Source of the DNA: Candidatus Limnocylindrales bacterium
GTDB taxonomy: Bacteria; Moduliflexota; Moduliflexia; Moduliflexales; JAUQPW01
Reading direction: 5' to 3'
DNA: 64,000 nucleotides
Assembly: GCA_035559535.1 (NCBI GenBank)
Contig: DATMBG010000052.1
Coordinates: forward strand, 21,698-85,697
Part shown: in pieces, positions 24,989-33,428 of the stretch
Position numbering within the stretch: the stretch's first letter is position 1
How the letters are laid out: each line of letters starts with the position of its first letter
The notes under the pieces: model-generated
Databases searched by the model: none
What the model saw: only the letters and a program-made list of their open reading frames with translations
Told to the model about the DNA's origin: nothing
Translations under genes and position numbers: made by a program

Positions 24989-25231
24989 ATGGAAAAAGAA
25001 ACGATGAGAAATCCCGGGATTGCAGCGGTTTTAAGTCTGATACTCCCTGGTCTGGGACAGATTTACAACGGACAATTTCTGTGGGCTATTTTTTGGTTTA
25101 TCGTGACCCCTGGAACCTGGATCACGACCGGAGGATTATTAGGGTGGGTTGCGCATATTATTTCGGCTTATGCAGCCTATCGAAGCGCCGAAAAGATAAA
25201 TCAAGGTCTGGTTCAATTAAGGAAACTTTAA
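24989..25231 (+). CDS. small membrane protein, TM2/DUF5683-like
   Basis: 80-residue protein with two hydrophobic segments: IAAVLSLILPGLGQIYNGQF and LWAIFWFIVTPG...GGLLGWVAHIISAYAAYR. The P-G-L-G-Q-I-Y-N-G-Q motif is characteristic of TM2/DUF5683-type small membrane proteins, whose function is not known. A candidate promoter lies at 24896-24925. The next small ORF begins 27 bases after its stop, so the two may be co-transcribed. A second ATG at 25004 is an alternative start. Confidence 0.75.
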   Translation: MEKETMRNPGIAAVLSLILPGLGQIYNGQFLWAIFWFIVTPGTWITTGGLLGWVAHIISAYAAYRSAEKINQGLVQLRKL

Positions 25232-25258
25232 TCCAGGAACCGGCTTTTAAGAGAGATT

Positions 25259-25459
25259 ATGCGTCATACGTATTCTTTTTTCGAAGATCTTGGTTTTTTC
25301 CAGATGTTTTCGACTTTCTCGATAGGAGGCCCCTTTTGGAGGAAGTTTTATACAAAGGCAGAGCGACTTGAAAAACTTAAAGAATATAGGGACCTGTTAA
25401 AAAAGGAACTGGAAGGAGTTGAAGAGGCTATTCGAGAACTGGAGCAATCTCAGCGGTAA
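25259..25459 (+). CDS. small protein with C-terminal coiled coil (DUF5320-like)
   Basis: 66-residue protein. The first half is aromatic and glycine-rich (FFEDLGFFQMFSTFSIGGPF). The second half is a highly charged helix (LEKLKEYRDLLKKELEGVEE, then AIRELEQ) that matches the C-terminal helix of DUF5320-type small proteins. An AGAGAG stretch precedes the ATG. It follows the TM2-like gene in the same direction. Short length leaves some doubt, but the composition is protein-like and the helix is recognisable. Confidence 0.55.
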   Translation: MRHTYSFFEDLGFFQMFSTFSIGGPFWRKFYTKAERLEKLKEYRDLLKKELEGVEEAIRELEQSQR

Positions 25460-25526
25460 ACAACCCCCAGGTAACTGATGACTCAAAACCCTCCCATTTC
25501 ATTTGGAGATCAGAGTAACCGCAACG

Positions 25527-26543
25527 TTAAATAAGTCTCCTTTTTATTTCGGCGATTACCTCCTGGGTAAATTCCATAGTACCGCAGGAGCCTCCCAAGT
25601 CTGGCGTGGTAATTCCTCTTTCCAGGAGGGAAAGGGTAGAATCCCGGATAAGGGTGGACAGGGTAGCTTCTCCGAGTTGGAAAAGAAGTTGAGAAAAGGC
25701 TAAGAAGATGGCCGTTGGGTTTGCTTTGTTTTTCCCGGCGATATCCGGAGCTGTCCCACCGGCGGGATCAAACAGGGCTAAGGTTATATTCCCTTGTTCA
25801 TCAAAGGCATAACTTCCACTGGCTCCAATTCCCAGAGATCCCACAAGACCACAGGCCATATCCGATAAGAAATCCCCGTATTCATTCAGTACTAGTATCA
25901 CCTGATAGTCTTCGGGATACATAATGATTTTGGCCAGCAGGGCATCGAATAGCTCCTTTTTGTGAGGAACTCCAGGATATCGCTTTTCCATCTGGGCTAC
26001 AATATCTTCAAAAAGCCCATCGGTGATCCGTTGGATGGTATATTTGGATGCTGAGGTAACCGATTTATGAGTCCTTTTAGCCAGTTCAAAGGCAAAAATA
26101 GCTGCGGTTTGGGTGGTCGCACGCTCTACAACCCGAAGAGATACCGCCGCGTCTTTTCCAATCATACGCCCGGGATCTTCATAGGTTCCGCCGGTTGCAA
26201 CCCGAACGATATCCAGGTCTAATTTTTTGGTGAAATTGCTTTTAACACCCGGCAGGGTCATCACAGGGCGATGAATCACGCTAAAATTACAGAGTTTACG
26301 GAGGACTACATTGGGGCTTTCCTCTTCTGTTATCGTAGGATACTTCAGAGCAAATCGAGTCTTCAGGATAGCCTCATAGGCCTTTTCGTAAATCTTAGGC
26401 CCGACCTTATATCGGTTCTCCAGACTTAAATCAATCTGAATAAAGTCAAGGGTCAATGGAAGGGCCTCCACCAGGGTATGAACGGCCTGGCATAACTCCG
26501 GACCGATTCCATCCCCCAACAGTTCGGTTATTTCATACCTCAT
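25527..26543 (-). CDS. isocitrate/isopropylmalate dehydrogenase family protein
   Basis: 338-residue NAD(P)-dependent beta-decarboxylating dehydrogenase. LLGDGIGPELCQAV at the N-terminus, RVATGGTYEDPGRMIG, VLNEYGDFLSDMACGLVGSL and the cofactor-loop AGGTAPDIAGKNKANPTA match the family in order. Some residues differ from standard LeuB/Icd (NEYGD rather than NLYGD; AGGTAPD rather than HGSAPD), so the substrate may be another malate-type acid. GGAGG precedes the ATG at 26543 at good spacing. It is 22 bases downstream of the CMD-family gene; the two could be one operon with the membrane protein upstream. Confidence 0.88.
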   Translation of the reverse strand: MRYEITELLGDGIGPELCQAVHTLVEALPLTLDFIQIDLSLENRYKVGPKIYEKAYEAILKTRFALKYPTITEEESPNVVLRKLCNFSVIHRPVMTLPGVKSNFTKKLDLDIVRVATGGTYEDPGRMIGKDAAVSLRVVERATTQTAAIFAFELAKRTHKSVTSASKYTIQRITDGLFEDIVAQMEKRYPGVPHKKELFDALLAKIIMYPEDYQVILVLNEYGDFLSDMACGLVGSLGIGASGSYAFDEQGNITLALFDPAGGTAPDIAGKNKANPTAIFLAFSQLLFQLGEATLSTLIRDSTLSLLERGITTPDLGGSCGTMEFTQEVIAEIKRRLI

Positions 26544-26565
26544 TTTAACCTCCGGCTCTGGGGTT

Positions 26566-26937
26566 CTATTCGATCCCTAATTCCTGCATGACATCCAGCA
26601 ATGCCTTTAATCCGTGTACCAACGTTAAGGCACCGCCGGGTATGAAAGCTACCTCGATGGCCTCTATAAGTTCTTGCTTTGTAGCACCCAATGAAAAAGC
26701 CCGCTTAATTTGGGTCCGTAGGGCAACTTCGTCGGTTTTCGAGGCTAATACCGCAACCAAAATGATTTGCTTGATTTTTTGGGGAAGAACCACACTTCGA
26801 GCCCCTATGGTATCCCACATTTTCTCATAATTTTTGATAAAATCCGGATCTTCTTTAGCTAAAAGTTCTTGCCAGGGATATAAATAACCACGTTTTGCTT
26901 TAATTTCATCAAGAATTTTTTGCGTCTGATCGGTCAT
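26566..26937 (-). CDS. carboxymuconolactone decarboxylase-family protein lacking the redox cysteines
   Basis: 123-residue alpha-helical protein of the CMD/AhpD fold. The recognisable core is KIKQIILVAVLASKTDEVAL followed by RTQIKRAFSLGATKQELIEA and IEVAF. AhpD-type enzymes carry CxxC and a following His at the positions here occupied by D-E-V-A and T, so thiol redox activity is unlikely; a decarboxylase-like or non-enzymatic role is possible. It overlaps the upstream membrane-protein gene by 29 bases and precedes the IDH-like gene by 22 bases. Only weak ribosome-binding sequence. Confidence 0.8.
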   Translation of the reverse strand: MTDQTQKILDEIKAKRGYLYPWQELLAKEDPDFIKNYEKMWDTIGARSVVLPQKIKQIILVAVLASKTDEVALRTQIKRAFSLGATKQELIEAIEVAFIPGGALTLVHGLKALLDVMQELGIE

Positions 26938-27466
26938 AGCAGATGTCCTTATCCATAAGATACCAGGTTAAAGTGCCAATTTCAGGTTTCTGGGCACGGC
27001 TTAATTCAAAGATAATCAACAAAGATAACAAAACCAGAAAGCCGATCAAAAAATAGAGCGCCATTTTTTTGATAAGTTTTCGGGTTCTTTCCACCTTAAA
27101 AATCTGATCCAGTGCCCTGTCGTCAAAAACCGGCTTACGCGAATCCCGCCGATTGTGCCATTGACAGCCACTCATCACATCATAATGCTCGCACGAGAGA
27201 TTGTTACAGGTTAATATATCGTAGTAGCTATCTGTAACCGGATCTTTTAGCCCTAAGGGGCATAAGTCTCCTACCTCTATTTCCTCCCTGAGGGGATCGT
27301 AACTCTGGACTCGATTCTTTTCTCTTTTTCGAAAGGCAAGTAACAACAGAAAGGGGCCGAAAAGCAAAATTAAAGTGGGTACAATAAACCCAATAATAAT
27401 AATAAATATTTGAGAGTAAGTCATAAAATTTCCCAACGCCTCAAGTTTAATCCGGCATTTCTTCAT
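26909..27466 (-). CDS. two-helix membrane protein with cysteine-rich loop
   Basis: 185-residue protein, not recognised. Two membrane segments (~19-44, IFIIIIGFIVPTLILLFGPF; ~137-155, ALYFLIGFLVLLSLLIIF) enclose a hydrophilic loop with four cysteines in C-x12-17-C-x4-C-x8-C spacing (DLCPLG, LTCNNLSCEHY, SGCQWH), which could bind metal. Two starts are possible: 27466 (AAGG 8 bases ahead) and ATG 27424 (no clear site). Overlaps the CMD-family gene, so translational coupling is likely. Confidence 0.65.
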   Translation of the reverse strand: MKKCRIKLEALGNFMTYSQIFIIIIGFIVPTLILLFGPFLLLLAFRKREKNRVQSYDPLREEIEVGDLCPLGLKDPVTDSYYDILTCNNLSCEHYDVMSGCQWHNRRDSRKPVFDDRALDQIFKVERTRKLIKKMALYFLIGFLVLLSLLIIFELSRAQKPEIGTLTWYLMDKDICYDRSDAKNS

Positions 27467-27771
27467 GGGACCTTATCTATAACCTTACACAGCCTTTCTT
27501 CCTTGTCAAGATATAAAATGGATTCAGTAACTGTAACAATTTAGTAGATGTCACTTTTTCTGTCTGAATATCCCTCTGGCCCCCCTCCAGGGGGGATGGG
27601 GGGTGTTTCTTTTTCCACCTACTAAATGGATACGGATACATGGATTCATTGTCTGGGGATGATTTCCACGGTTGATTCGTATTGACGAGCACCGGGATGG
27701 GGCATATCTTGTAATATCTAAGGGGAGGAAAGGTAAAAGTCCTCCATCTTCGATAGCCAACAAGAAACAAA
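27467..27771. other. divergent intergenic region with TAGTAGGTG-ended repeat
   Basis: About 305 bases between the membrane-protein gene and hemW. It contains an 83-bp unit (27542-27624) bounded by TAGTAGATG and CACCTACTA, with an internal CCCCCCT-CC-AGGGGGG hairpin. A similar unit lies at 32064-32157. No convincing ORF. Confidence 0.6.
27542..27624. repeat. TAGTAGGTG-ended repeat unit, copy 1
   Basis: Terminal inverted repeats TAGTAGATG and CACCTACTA (one mismatch) bound 83 bp containing a C6T-CC-AG6 hairpin. Non-coding, MITE-like. Compare 32064-32157. Confidence 0.55.
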
Positions 27772-28911
27772 ATGATCGGTTTGTATATCCACATTCCCTT
27801 TTGCGCAAGCAAATGCTACTACTGTGATTTTAATTCCTATGCCGGAAAAGGAAATCTCGCTGGTAGCTTTTTTGAGGCCCTGGCTCTGGAGGTGGAGTCC
27901 TATCTTAGACAGGGTGTTTTCGACCAGGGAGTTCAAACGATTTTTTTTGGAGGCGGAACCCCTTCCTTATATATCGATGAAATCGTCGAATTTTTAAACG
28001 CTTACTATCCTCGATGGAAGGTGATTTCAGGTGCGGAGATTACCTTAGAAGCCAATCCCGGAACGGTTACCGCAGAAAAATTTGAAAAGTTGAGAAAATC
28101 CCCAGTGAATCGCTTGAGTTTTGGATTTCAGTCCTTCCACCCGGTTATTTTGAAAAGGTTAGGAAGAACCCACGGTCCGGAGGATTTATTCCAGGCCTTC
28201 CAGATGGCCCGTAATGCGGGATTTAATAATATTAATTGCGATCTTATTTTTGCCGTTCCAGGTCAAACCTTAGAGATGTGGCAAGAAGATCTGGACCGGT
28301 TGATCGGCCTTCATCCGGAGCATATTTCCACCTACAATTTGACCCTTGAGGAAGGTACCAGGTTCTGGGAATGGTATACCCTGGGAACCCTTAAGATGCC
28401 CGATGAGGACCTTCAATTAACCCTGTATCAACTCGGTATTGAGCGCCTGTCCAAAGCCGGTTATCAACACTATGAAATCTCCAATTTTGCTCTCCCCGGA
28501 TTTCAATCAAAACATAATCAAATCTACTGGCGAAATGAAGAATATCTGGGCCTCGGACCTGGAGCTTTCTCCTATTTATCAGGTCGGCGGTTCTCTAATG
28601 TTCGAGGAATTGAAGAGTATATCCAAAGGCTTTTTAAAGGAGATTCTCCGGTGGTCGAAGAAGAAATCATCAGCCAGGATAAACAAATGGCCGAGACCTT
28701 GATGATGCATTTACGACTTACGGAAGGTATTTCCCTGGCCTATTTCCGAGATCGATTTGGAGTTTCAGTGGAAGAGGTTTATCCTGAGGCCCTCCAGAAA
28801 CTCTTTCATTTGAAGTTAATAGAAAGGGTAGACGGTTATTTGCGACTAACCCGAGAAGGTTTATATGTAGCTAACGAAGTTTTTATTGAATTTTTAGATC
28901 CTGAACTATGA
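27772..28911 (+). CDS. hemW: radical SAM heme chaperone HemW (HemN-like)
   Basis: 379-residue radical SAM protein. The N-terminus LYIHIPFCASKCYYCDFNSY carries the CxxxCxxC cluster motif. IFFGGGTPSLY, ITLEANPGTV and NRLSFGFQSF follow in the HemW order, and a C-terminal HemN-type domain is present. HemW acts as a heme chaperone rather than as coproporphyrinogen oxidase in most bacteria (family knowledge); the short N-terminus, lacking HemN's extra residues, fits HemW. It overlaps the next gene by four bases (ATGA), so the two are translationally coupled. Confidence 0.93.
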   Translation: MIGLYIHIPFCASKCYYCDFNSYAGKGNLAGSFFEALALEVESYLRQGVFDQGVQTIFFGGGTPSLYIDEIVEFLNAYYPRWKVISGAEITLEANPGTVTAEKFEKLRKSPVNRLSFGFQSFHPVILKRLGRTHGPEDLFQAFQMARNAGFNNINCDLIFAVPGQTLEMWQEDLDRLIGLHPEHISTYNLTLEEGTRFWEWYTLGTLKMPDEDLQLTLYQLGIERLSKAGYQHYEISNFALPGFQSKHNQIYWRNEEYLGLGPGAFSYLSGRRFSNVRGIEEYIQRLFKGDSPVVEEEIISQDKQMAETLMMHLRLTEGISLAYFRDRFGVSVEEVYPEALQKLFHLKLIERVDGYLRLTREGLYVANEVFIEFLDPEL

Positions 28912-29933
28912 TAAATTCTTATCAGATCCTTAAAGAAATTAAACAGATCGTCGATAAATCTAAAAGTTTTCTCATCACCGGACAATATAATCCCGACGGG
29001 GATTCTATCGGGGCAGAGCTGGCCTTGTATAAGATTTTATCGGTTGCCAAGAGCGGTCAGAACGGTATCTTAGACCCTGAAGTCGTTATTGATGTTGTCA
29101 ACGAAGAACTTCCACCCCATCGCTACCACTTTCTTCCTAATTTTCAGGCCGTTAAGTCCCTGGAAGAAGTTCAAGGCCGGAGATACGAGGTCGGATTTAT
29201 TGTAGATGGCGGGAGGGATCGTACGGGCGAAGTTCTTCCACTCTTAGAGAAGTGCGATTATACCATCAATATCGATCATCACAAAAGTCGCCTGACAAGT
29301 ACTGATACCATTTCCTGGATAGAGCCTTATGTTTCCTCTACCTGTGAGTTGGTCTTCGAATTTATCGATCACCCGGATTGGCAAGTTCCCCTCACTCCGG
29401 ATATCGCGACCTGTATTTATGCCGGAATGATTTACGATACGGGTTCTTTTCAGTTTTCCTCAACCTCTCCCCGAACCCATCGTATTGCGGCTCGATTACT
29501 AGAAGCCGGAATCAGTGCCTGGAAAATTAGCGAAGAGGTTCTTCTATCCAAATCTTATGCCGCGCTTAAATTACTCACCGCCGTTTTATCGGAAGTTCGT
29601 CGAGATCCCAGGGGAAGTATTTTATGGAGTGTTATTACCCAAAAAATGCTGAAAGAAACTGGAGCAACCCCTCAAGATGAAGAAGGGATTATCAATCAGT
29701 ATAATTTTGTAGAGGGTTGTGAGGCGGCTGTTTTGTTTAAAGAACTTGATAAAAACAAAATCAAAGTATCCCTTCGATCCCGGGGTAAGGTCGATATGGG
29801 AGCTATTGCCAAAACCCTTAATCCTGGAGGTGGAGGCCACGAGCGTGCTGCCGGGTGTACCTTAGAAGGGCCCATGGAAGAAGTCCAGAAGCGTGTACTC
29901 AAAGCCGTGGAAAAAGCCTTATACGGTTCTTAG
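28908..29933 (+). CDS. DHH-family phosphoesterase (NrnA-like)
   Basis: 341-residue DHH/DHHA1 phosphoesterase, probably degrading short oligoribonucleotides, cyclic-dinucleotide products or pAp. Motif I is GQYNPDGDSIGAE (Asp30/Asp32), motif II FIVDGGRDRTG, the DHH box INIDHHKSR at about 120-127, and the DHHA1 end GGGGHERAAGC. All metal-binding residues are present. It overlaps hemW by ATGA. The stop codon lies at the foot of a hairpin (29933-29959) that may terminate transcription. A diguanylate cyclase elsewhere in the window gives one possible source of substrate (pGpG), but that is inference. Confidence 0.92.
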   Translation: MINSYQILKEIKQIVDKSKSFLITGQYNPDGDSIGAELALYKILSVAKSGQNGILDPEVVIDVVNEELPPHRYHFLPNFQAVKSLEEVQGRRYEVGFIVDGGRDRTGEVLPLLEKCDYTINIDHHKSRLTSTDTISWIEPYVSSTCELVFEFIDHPDWQVPLTPDIATCIYAGMIYDTGSFQFSSTSPRTHRIAARLLEAGISAWKISEEVLLSKSYAALKLLTAVLSEVRRDPRGSILWSVITQKMLKETGATPQDEEGIINQYNFVEGCEAAVLFKELDKNKIKVSLRSRGKVDMGAIAKTLNPGGGGHERAAGCTLEGPMEEVQKRVLKAVEKALYGS

Positions 29934-29959
29934 GGCTGAAGATATTTTTATTTCAGCCC
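29933..29959. terminator. hairpin after DHH phosphoesterase gene
   Basis: GGGCTGAA (29933-29940) pairs with TTCAGCCC (29952-29959); the loop is T-rich. Lies between convergent genes. No T-tract after the stem, so terminator status is tentative. Confidence 0.5.
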
Positions 29960-30026
29960 GGATCTTGCTCCGTCTCCAGAGGTCCCAGGGATTCATAATA
30001 ACAGACTCTGGAAATTTTTCTCGAGT

Positions 30027-30566
30027 CTATTCGGGGTCTAAGGTATAGGTCAGATCAAAATCCAGGTATCCTTCGATTTTGTCACCGGCAGGAAGTAAAA
30101 AACCCTTACCCATATAGGTTCCTCTCCCCTGGATAGGGGCAAACTTACCACTTCCTCGAATGATGGTACTTTCCCCCTTAAACGAAAAAACCTTTCCTTC
30201 CTGCTCAACGGTTGTAATTCCCTCGTTCTTGGTTGCAAGGGTGGATCCATCTGTAAAGGTGTAGACAAAATATAAAGTATGTGGACCACTCCCGTTAATA
30301 TAATCGCTTGTGAAGCTATAAAAAACCGTAGCGATTCCACCTATGGGGAAGAAGGCCAGACCAGTACCCTGTCCTATCCCCAGAATGTGACCAGGTACAT
30401 CCTGGACTTCTATGGACTCCAACCGGGTGATGTGCTGAACCTGTCGCCACTTCAGGGTGGCGGCTTCGGCCTGTATGGCAGATATCCCTAGCCAGACCAG
30501 GATAATCAAAAGGCTCCCGGCAAGCAGCTTACCTCTATAATTCCCTTTGCTTACAAACCAACGCAT
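30027..30566 (-). CDS. exported beta-barrel-like protein (lipocalin/allene-oxide-cyclase-like)
   Basis: About 179 residues with a signal peptide (GKLLAGSLLIILVWLGISAI, cleaved near QAEAA). The mature part alternates hydrophobic and polar residues and contains VFSFKGESTIIRGSGKFAPI followed by QGRGTYMGKG, a pattern of small eight-stranded barrels such as allene-oxide-cyclase-like proteins. Function unknown; possibly a periplasmic binding protein for a small lipid. A GTG start at 30605 is possible, but the ATG at 30566 gives a standard signal peptide. Convergent with the DHH gene; downstream of the alpha/beta hydrolase gene but separated by 45-85 bases. Confidence 0.7.
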   Translation of the reverse strand: MRWFVSKGNYRGKLLAGSLLIILVWLGISAIQAEAATLKWRQVQHITRLESIEVQDVPGHILGIGQGTGLAFFPIGGIATVFYSFTSDYINGSGPHTLYFVYTFTDGSTLATKNEGITTVEQEGKVFSFKGESTIIRGSGKFAPIQGRGTYMGKGFLLPAGDKIEGYLDFDLTYTLDPE

Positions 30567-30650
30567 AAATCGTTCTTTTGGTAAAAGGACCCCACCCTTC
30601 CACACTTTTTCACGTCCTTCGTGGATGAATAAAATCAGTAACTTACAGAT

Positions 30651-31844
30651 TCAGGAAGAAGGGAGATCTATGCTCGATTCCTTGAAATATTCGTCCAACA
30701 CAAGGAGGACCGCCTTTATCATCTCCGTCCGAGGGAATGGATCCACATAACGGGGCGAAAAGACATGGGATAATGCAATACCCCAATGGTCTGCTTTTAC
30801 AACCCCAAGACAGGTGGCGTCTCCTGTACTTTCAAAAAATTTCGAGTCCGGAAGAAGCAGTTGAGTATCATTGAGAACGTTGTATTTATACAATTCACGA
30901 CCGGAAATATATAAAAACAAATCGTCCGGGTTGGTAATAAATTTAAACCCTTTTTTAAAAGCGCTCTGGGGATAAACGGCGGAGATGGAGAAAAGTTTGA
31001 TGGAATCCCGGAGTCTTATCCGTGCATAGTTGTTTTGGCAGGTAATCCTGGCCAGGTCCAGGATCCCCTCGGGAAGGTCTGCCAGATCGTTGGCAAACTC
31101 TTCAGCTTTTTCGATTAATTCCTTCAACTCTTTAAGATTACCCGATGAGGCTTTTAATACCTCCTGGATCGTTTCTTTTACTCGATGTCTTAAAGTTCCT
31201 GTAGATTGTCTCAGTTTTCTATATGCCTTTAATAGGATGAGGGCAGCCTGACTCATAGGAGTGGACGGTAAGACTGACCCTCGAAGGGCTCCTGCAAAGC
31301 TGACCACTGCACGGGTTCTGTCGGCGATATCGGCATAACGGGAATCGGCCAGCATTTGTACGGCGACGGGGCTCCCTTTGCTATAGGTAAAGAAAATCAG
31401 TTTCTCCTCAGGGTTCAGTTCTTGTTTGAGAAGGCGATAGACACTTTCAGCACACCTCTCATTACTTGCAAAGGAATCTCGATAGGCCACATACCGTACG
31501 GGAAAACCGAGGTTCTCAAGTATGGGGATTTGATCCCCAAAGGCCTTTGTTTTAATGAGATGATGGCCAAATCCCGGTAAAATAACCAGAGTTGCATCGA
31601 GTCTTGCAGCTATTTCTCTGTTCAGAACAGGAATGGATGGAATATAGCCAGAAAAGTAGGTTGCATAAAGGTTTGTATTGACATGTAGATCTATCAGGTT
31701 AAAAGTTTCTTCCGAATGAGGGTCCAGGGTGGAGCCCAATGGGATAAAGTAAAGATACTCTTCCAACTTCTTCCCGGATTCTCTCAAAAAGGCTTGAAAG
31801 ATTTGTCCAAAACGGATTTTCCATTTATCCGGATGTTGTGACAT
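30651..31844 (-). CDS. alpha/beta-hydrolase-like protein (lipase/esterase fold)
   Basis: 397 residues, no signal peptide. TLVILPGFGHHLIKTKAFGD is the oxyanion-side strand-turn of an alpha/beta hydrolase. The nucleophile elbow is FFTYSKGSPVAVQ (Ser at the centre of T-Y-S-K-G, a variant of GxSxG lacking the first Gly). Downstream, STGDATCLGVVKADHWG supplies plausible acid and His residues. A helical insertion (~215-290) may form a lid. Substrate unknown; a lipase, esterase or PHA-depolymerase-like role could fit. Single gene with divergent lptF upstream across ~450 bases of repeat-rich DNA. Confidence 0.7.
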   Translation of the reverse strand: MSQHPDKWKIRFGQIFQAFLRESGKKLEEYLYFIPLGSTLDPHSEETFNLIDLHVNTNLYATYFSGYIPSIPVLNREIAARLDATLVILPGFGHHLIKTKAFGDQIPILENLGFPVRYVAYRDSFASNERCAESVYRLLKQELNPEEKLIFFTYSKGSPVAVQMLADSRYADIADRTRAVVSFAGALRGSVLPSTPMSQAALILLKAYRKLRQSTGTLRHRVKETIQEVLKASSGNLKELKELIEKAEEFANDLADLPEGILDLARITCQNNYARIRLRDSIKLFSISAVYPQSAFKKGFKFITNPDDLFLYISGRELYKYNVLNDTQLLLPDSKFFESTGDATCLGVVKADHWGIALSHVFSPRYVDPFPRTEMIKAVLLVLDEYFKESSIDLPSS

Positions 31845-32291
31845 GTTTAAATTCTCCCGAAACAGGAATAGATAATGTTGCGGTCCTTTTTGTTATAAGG
31901 CGAAATTCTTTCTGAAGACAAGGAAATTTTTTACTCAAATTTCGATATAAGCCGGGTGTATCGTTTCAAGATTAGCTTTACAAGGTAATGTATCTGTATC
32001 AGTAGGTCGAACGTCCCCGGCTACCTCCCCGTGGACGGGGAGGGCTGGGGTGGGGGGCTATGGTAGTAGGTGATAGATGATCTTTGCTAGCCCCCTTGTT
32101 TCCAGTAAGTTAACCTGCTGGGAACAAGAAGGAAATGAATTATTCCGCCACCTACTAAGCAGTTATGACCCGTTGGGTCGCCACGAAGCATAAAAATCGT
32201 AAGACGATTTTCGTAAGAAATTGTTACAGTTACCAAGGTAATAGTCTCCTTGACGAAAAAAAACTCAGGTGCTATTCTCTTCCTGGAGCCT
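31845..32291. other. divergent repeat-rich intergenic region before lptF
   Basis: About 450 bases with no convincing gene. It contains CCTCCCCGT-GG-ACGGGGAGG (~32022-32041), a TAGTAGGTG-ended unit (32064-32157) and a hairpin AAAATCGT-AAG-ACGATTTT (32193-32211). The lptF reading frame opens at 32250, but its first 14 residues have no homology-like character. Confidence 0.6.
32064..32157. repeat. TAGTAGGTG-ended repeat unit, copy 2
   Basis: Perfect 9-base terminal inverted repeats, TAGTAGGTG at 32064-32072 and CACCTACTA at 32149-32157, bound 94 bp of non-coding DNA. Compare 27542-27624. Confidence 0.6.
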
Positions 32292-33392
32292 ATGAAAATT
32301 ATCCGAAGATATATCCTCTTGGAGATGATAAATCCCTTTCTGATAGGGCTTGCGATCTTTACTTTTGTCCTTTTAATGGACAAAACACTCAGTTTAACCG
32401 AGCTGGTGGTTAATAAAGGGGTAAGTGTGGCCGTAGTCGGAAAACTTATCGGTTATCTCCTCCCCTCTTTTTTGGTTCTAACCATTCCCATGGCGGTTTT
32501 GGTCGCCACCCTTATGGCCTTTGGTAGACTTTCTACCGATAGTGAAATCATTGCGTTGAGGGCCTCGGGGGTGAGTCTATACAGTTTGTTTGTTCCGGTT
32601 ATGATATTTTCCCTGATAGCCACATTCATTACCTTTATCATCTACGTTAAGCTTCTCCCCTGGGGAAACTATTCCTTTCGATTGACCCTTTTTAATCTGG
32701 CCAGAACTAAAGCAGCCGTTGGAATTAAGGAGCGGGTTTTTAATTCTACGTTTGAAGGTTTGGATATTTATGTGGATGAGATCGAGCGGGATAACTCGTT
32801 TAAAGGGGTCATGATTGCAGATTCCAGAGACCCTCAAGATCCTCAAATTGTCTTTGCCAAACGAGGTGAACTGCTTTCAGATCCAGAATCCCTTAAAGTA
32901 ATCTTGCGTTTGTACGATGCCAATGCCCACCCTCGATATATCACGAATATGACACGATATAAAATTATCAACTTTCCGGTTTCCGATTTTGTTTTAACCT
33001 TACAAAAGGATAGCAGTGGAATTATAGAAATCCCCCAGTCGGATCGAGACATGCCCATGAGTCGTCTATACGAAATGTATGTGACGGAAAAACAAGCCGG
33101 CCGGCGGTATTATTCTTATCTTATTGAACTCCATAAGAGGTTTTCCATTCCTATTGCTTGCTTTATCTTTAGTTTAATCGGAACCCCTCTGGGTATTACC
33201 TCGAAGCGAGCGGGAAAGTCGGGTGGATTTGCAGTAAGTATCGGATTGATTTTGGTTTATTATATTCTTATAACCGGGGGTGAAAATTTAGGGGATCAGG
33301 GAAAAATCCCGGCTTTTTTAGCCGCCTGGACTCCCAATGTGCTGCTGGGTGGAATTGGGACTTTACTGCTGGTTCGAATGGCTAAACAATAA
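32292..33392 (+). CDS. lptF: LPS export ABC transporter permease LptF
   Basis: About 366 residues of the YjgP/YjgQ family. MKIIRRYILLEMINPFLIGL is the standard N-terminus; three membrane segments, a periplasmic beta-jellyroll region (~125-265) and three C-terminal segments (IPIACFIFSLIGTPLGITSK) follow. With LptG it extracts LPS from the inner membrane and passes it to LptC/LptA. The ATG at 32292 has GGAG close ahead; the longer frame from 32250 is rejected. lptG follows after 36 bases. The ATPase LptB is not in the window. Shows the cell makes LPS-like glycolipid. Confidence 0.93.
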   Translation: MKIIRRYILLEMINPFLIGLAIFTFVLLMDKTLSLTELVVNKGVSVAVVGKLIGYLLPSFLVLTIPMAVLVATLMAFGRLSTDSEIIALRASGVSLYSLFVPVMIFSLIATFITFIIYVKLLPWGNYSFRLTLFNLARTKAAVGIKERVFNSTFEGLDIYVDEIERDNSFKGVMIADSRDPQDPQIVFAKRGELLSDPESLKVILRLYDANAHPRYITNMTRYKIINFPVSDFVLTLQKDSSGIIEIPQSDRDMPMSRLYEMYVTEKQAGRRYYSYLIELHKRFSIPIACFIFSLIGTPLGITSKRAGKSGGFAVSIGLILVYYILITGGENLGDQGKIPAFLAAWTPNVLLGGIGTLLLVRMAKQ

Positions 33393-33428
33393 GGTCTAAA
33401 AGTTGAGATAACTTCTGATTCCTGGTTT

